64,000 bases of DNA from the NCBI GenBank assembly GCA_016936255.1, contig JAFGYE010000023.1, positions 80,574 through 144,573 on the forward strand, read 5' to 3'. Below, piece after piece: positions 61,378-64,000 of this stretch (its first letter is position 1; each line of letters begins with the position of its first letter). The stretch comes from Marinifilaceae bacterium. GTDB taxonomy: Bacteria > Bacteroidota > Bacteroidia > Bacteroidales > Marinifilaceae. The position numbers and the translations under genes are program-made. The notes under the pieces were generated by a model. That model had not been told where the DNA came from, did not search any database, and saw only the letters and a list, made by a program, of their open reading frames with translations.

Positions 61378-62085
61378 TTACCGTACAGTTACATGAATGC
61401 ATTTTGTTTGACCTTCTAAAAGAACGTAACATTTACCTTCATCCTGCATTTTAATTAATTCGCGCAGTAATAAATTTCGGAGGCGGTAGGTATAAACAGG
61501 CTTGCTGTTACCTCTCTCAAAAAAACGTGTCTGCGATATATCAAAGGTTCGGGCATAATAATGCGAGGAACTATTTGGCGTAGCGTTTACATTGCTTTTG
61601 CGCAGCGATTTTTGGTCTGCCAAAGTTCGTAATATTGATGTAACTGAAAACCGGTACTTTCGCATTCCCAACTCTTCGAGTTGGCCGCAAAACCTTTCGC
61701 CAAGCAGCTCTAAAAATTCTACGGCCGGTTCCTGCAGGTAAGGTAGTGAATTTGTTAAATGGGGTATTTCATAGTATTGGTTATCGCTTATTTCTTCGAG
61801 CTGATAATGATCGCCGAAATCATCCGGGTTTTCCTTAAATTCAGCTTTTGAAACCAAAGGGTTTTTTAAGCCTTTGGTTCGGGCTGTTTCAAGATGATAA
61901 TTATTATTATAGCGGCGCAGTGCTCTGCTTTCATCTTTTGTTAGCACCGGAACAGAGACCTGGGCTTCGGTTTTGCCTTTAGGGCTTAAGCTTTTACAAA
62001 TAAATAGTATAGGTATAATTCCTGTAGCCAGCATGGCAAGCAGCAGTGCTTTACGAACATTGGGTTTTAATTTTCTTTTCGTCAT
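61378..62085 (-). CDS. DUF5715 family protein, M15-peptidase-like
   Basis: A 235-aa membrane-anchored envelope protein: a basic N-terminus then one hydrophobic helix (about 13-30). The C-terminal half resembles the D-Ala-D-Ala carboxypeptidase (M15) fold: FSVTSILRTLADQKSLRKSN, then SSSHYYARTFDISQ with zinc-ligand His and Asp, and the final CIHVTV with the last His. In M15 enzymes these three residues bind zinc, so it may be an active peptidoglycan peptidase. DUF5715 is the usual family label, which I give from the motif pattern. The linker (about 35-100) is charged. It is a single-gene unit. Confidence 0.78.
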   Translation of the reverse strand: MTKRKLKPNVRKALLLAMLATGIIPILFICKSLSPKGKTEAQVSVPVLTKDESRALRRYNNNYHLETARTKGLKNPLVSKAEFKENPDDFGDHYQLEEISDNQYYEIPHLTNSLPYLQEPAVEFLELLGERFCGQLEELGMRKYRFSVTSILRTLADQKSLRKSNVNATPNSSSHYYARTFDISQTRFFERGNSKPVYTYRLRNLLLRELIKMQDEGKCYVLLEGQTKCIHVTVR

Positions 62086-62273
62086 CTCTGGATTTTACGC
62101 ACACAAAGCTAAAAAAACAAATTTGAAACATTTACAGACTGTCCTTTTATTATGCTGAGAGAATTGCATCAGTCGATTGTTCTTTTAAATTTAATTCCTT
62201 TTTAAGCTTTCATCTTATTTTTTGAAATATTAGTTGGTTGTGCAACAGTCACTTTTGTTAGTATTAGTACGTT

Positions 62274-62768
62274 TTAATTCAGTCCTAATCGTCCATTAAA
62301 ATAGTACATGAATAATGAAAGAATAAGCCCTATTATAATGGTTTTAATATTAGAAAATACGCTTTCTTTTATTCCGTCACTCTGATAAGCAGACCTGATA
62401 CCTTTTGAATTAGTTATAATAAGAAAAACGATAGCTAATGAAATTGGTAACCAAGTGGATCTGAAACTAAAATATTTTGTCAAAGTTGGTATTAGTTCAT
62501 ACGTCAATATTAAAGATGGCAGTAGGAGCATAAAAACAAAGCCTATTGGTCTTTTTATAAATAATCCAATTAATCCTAAGAGTATTATTAATGGTTCTAT
62601 AAATAAATTGAGTCTCAAAATAAGTATTGGATTATCCATCAATTCATTTACAGAATACATAGAATAGATCAAGTCAATTTGTGATAGAGTTACGACAACC
62701 AGCTTTATAGAAAAGAAAACAAGCAATGTAAGTCTTAATGTAGTTTCAGCTATTTTATTCCTTGTCAT
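62274..62768 (-). CDS. Hypothetical membrane protein, 164 aa
   Basis: A small hydrophobic protein with four to five predicted membrane helices (LRLTLLVFFSIKLVVVTL, LFIEPLIILLGLIGLFI, GFVFMLLLPSLILTYEL, LPISLAIVFLIITN, IKTIIIGLILSLFMYYF). There is no signal motif and no charged catalytic residues inside the helices. I do not recognise a family. Codon use is AT-rich and, with the gene at 63016 and the intron remnant between them, this corner of the window looks accessory. Confidence 0.65.
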   Translation of the reverse strand: MTRNKIAETTLRLTLLVFFSIKLVVVTLSQIDLIYSMYSVNELMDNPILILRLNLFIEPLIILLGLIGLFIKRPIGFVFMLLLPSLILTYELIPTLTKYFSFRSTWLPISLAIVFLIITNSKGIRSAYQSDGIKESVFSNIKTIIIGLILSLFMYYFNGRLGLN

Positions 62769-62856
62769 CTAATTAGTATTAAACGTTTGATATAAGATTA
62801 GCAGGGGATTTTCGGGTGATTCCTTATTCCCTTTAACTTGATCCCGATTCCCCGGG

Positions 62857-63004
62857 ACCGTATACGTATGGTGAAGCCTTAATGAATACCTTATTGTAAA
62901 ATTATTTTGTGAATAAATCCGCTTGGTTTGTACTGAGTCTGCGAAGTATCTGGTAGTGTGAGAGGTGCATCCCGACTATTTTAGTCAGGATCATCTACTC
63001 AATT
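62857..63004 (+). mobile_element. Probable 3'-end remnant of a bacterial group II intron
   Basis: ACCGTATACGTATGGT (62857-62872) can fold as a short hairpin. Further on, GTGTGAGAGG (62956-62965) is followed by a hairpin (ATCCCGACTA with TAGTCAGGAT, 62969-62991, one mismatch) and CTACTCAATT (62995-63004). The order GTGAGAGG, hairpin, CTACTCGAT-like end is that of the 3' end of many bacterial group II introns. No reverse transcriptase gene is present, and about 80 bases separate the two parts, so this is a decayed piece. Identification is from memory of the pattern. Confidence 0.4.
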
Positions 63005-63015
63005 AGTTGCTGCAA

Positions 63016-63777
63016 TTATTTTTCTACTTCATTGAAAAACAATTCAATTGCATGCATGTAATTATTTAAAAAATAAATAATGTTATTTGATTCATCTGAA
63101 ATATTGTAATGCCAATTCAATTCATCTGGAGCGTTTGATTTTAAGTTGTTTAGGAATGTTTCATTATAAATATCATTCGCTATATTTCCAAATAGATAAT
63201 AATTCACATTCTTGTTTTTTAAGTTTCCAAAAGCATTTTTTGAATTGACTTTATCAGAGATTAAACTAAAGTTAGGCACATCAGCAATATACCCGTCAAA
63301 TAAGTCTGGATTGTCTAACATTAAGTAGGTTGTAATTTCAGTTCCCTGTCCCCAAATTATTTTTTTAGTTATATTATATTTTGATTCAATATAGGGAAGC
63401 AATTCTTCACCAATAAACTTAGCCAGTTTATCCATTTTACTTTCTATGTTTGTTAAATCAAAATCTGCATATTTATATTGTGGAAATCCAACAACGATGC
63501 AAGTTGGTATACTTCTGTCATATGCCATTAATTCTGTGCAAGCAGAAAATGCTTTGAATGATGTATGTGCATCTAACAACAAAACTAAGGGGAATTCTTT
63601 ATCTTTCTTATAATTGAATGGAAGATGAATGAATAAATTAAGACTGTCGTTAAGAATTTCAGAGTTTATTCTCGTAGTAAATCCAAGTTTAGTTTGGGGA
63701 GAATCACCTACATTTTGTCCGATTGAATTTACTGTAAAAAACACAGAAATAGTTATTGTCAAGATAATGTTTCTCAT
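63016..63777 (-). CDS. Esterase-fold (alpha/beta hydrolase) secreted protein lacking the catalytic serine
   Basis: A 253-aa secreted protein with signal peptide (IILTITISVFFTVNSIG). The fold follows the putative-esterase (Fes/IroE/EstD-type) pattern: LFIHLPFNYKKDKEFPLVLLLD, IVVGFPQYKYADF, FIGEELLPYIESKYNI and NPDLFDGYIADVP. The nucleophile elbow, normally GxSxGG, reads WGQGTEI, so the Ser is replaced by Gly. The usual His near the C-terminus is also not evident. It is therefore probably a non-catalytic relative, perhaps a binding protein, or a gene under decay without stops. The reading frame is intact and the length normal. Confidence 0.78.
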   Translation of the reverse strand: MRNIILTITISVFFTVNSIGQNVGDSPQTKLGFTTRINSEILNDSLNLFIHLPFNYKKDKEFPLVLLLDAHTSFKAFSACTELMAYDRSIPTCIVVGFPQYKYADFDLTNIESKMDKLAKFIGEELLPYIESKYNITKKIIWGQGTEITTYLMLDNPDLFDGYIADVPNFSLISDKVNSKNAFGNLKNKNVNYYLFGNIANDIYNETFLNNLKSNAPDELNWHYNISDESNNIIYFLNNYMHAIELFFNEVEK

Positions 63778-64000
63778 GTTTCTAAATATTATTATTTGTA
63801 TTATAAGTCGTTCTTCATTATTGCCACTAACGTTAGTCTGTCTAAAAACGAATCAAACTGCTGAATTGAATTTTAAATATAGTGGTTTTAGGGATACATA
63901 AAAATTGAAAATGCTTTTATTTGGAAATAGAATTTGGGTTCTTATTTGGGCTACTTTTAACTCTAGCATTACGATTAAGAAGATGGGGTGATTGCCTCAC
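63778..64000. other. Right-hand end of the window, no gene
   Basis: About 220 AT-rich bases upstream of the esterase-fold gene. It should contain that gene's promoter. No coding frame enters from the right edge. Confidence 0.5.

Noticed and set aside
1..64000. tRNA or rRNA genes
   Set aside because: I looked in the gene-free stretches for T-loop (GGTTCGAATCC-like) and acceptor patterns and saw none. A dedicated covariance search would be decisive.

Overview
The window reads as a stretch of chromosome from an anaerobic or facultatively anaerobic marine-type Bacteroidota, probably of the order Marinilabiliales. The phylum call rests on SusC/SusD pairs, a hybrid two-component system, a type IX secretion substrate with its PorP/SprF partner, TAnnTTTG-type promoter boxes and a three-gene succinate dehydrogenase/fumarate reductase operon. 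The order is an inference from gene style, not a database result. No rRNA, tRNA, CRISPR array or intact insertion sequence was recognised.

Layout. 1-2834 is an accessory-looking, AT-rich stretch: the 3' end of a HipA-type kinase, three small unrecognised reverse-strand genes and an 880-base gene-free region with two families of short tandem repeats. 2835-7736 is a tripartite efflux operon (TolC, HlyD, MFS) read leftwards, with a divergent AraC-type regulator. 8049-22921 is a mannoside-utilisation locus: GH130, MFS sugar transporter, a lipoprotein of unrecognised but hydrolase-like type, SusC, SusD, a hybrid two-component sensor/regulator, and a second GH130. 23501-27621 holds a small secreted protein and a two-gene gliding/T9SS-type unit (repeat adhesin with a type B sorting domain, and a PorP/SprF-OmpA fusion). 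28070-38399 is mostly core: dCMP deaminase, S41 peptidase, a duplicated Spy-like protein, a 5'-nucleotidase lipoprotein, an alpha/beta hydrolase and sdhCAB. A four-helix-bundle gene sits between sdhA and sdhB. 38472-53618 mixes core genes (rlpA-like, dusB, a LolE-type permease, rbfA, trpS, plsC) with secreted proteins of unknown function. 53997-64000 has an orphan gene of unusual character, a large multi-PAS sensor kinase, butyrate kinase, a DUF169 protein, hemN, a DUF5715 protein, a membrane protein, a probable group II intron 3'-end remnant and an esterase-fold protein lacking its catalytic serine.

How the parts work together. In the mannoside locus SusD/SusC would capture and import oligosaccharide, the lipoprotein would act at the cell surface or in the periplasm, the MFS carrier would move small mannosides across the inner membrane, and the two signal-less GH130 enzymes would process them in the cytoplasm, most likely by phosphorolysis to mannose 1-phosphate. 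The periplasmic beta-propeller of the hybrid sensor would detect the sugar and its AraC domain would switch the operon on. The T9SS pair would place a small repeat adhesin on the cell surface. The points most worth a second look are the unrecognised lipoprotein of the mannoside locus, the insertion within sdhCAB, the orphan gene at 53997 with its palindromic promoter, the palindrome around the -33 element of plsC, and the 42-base tandem repeat at 2550.
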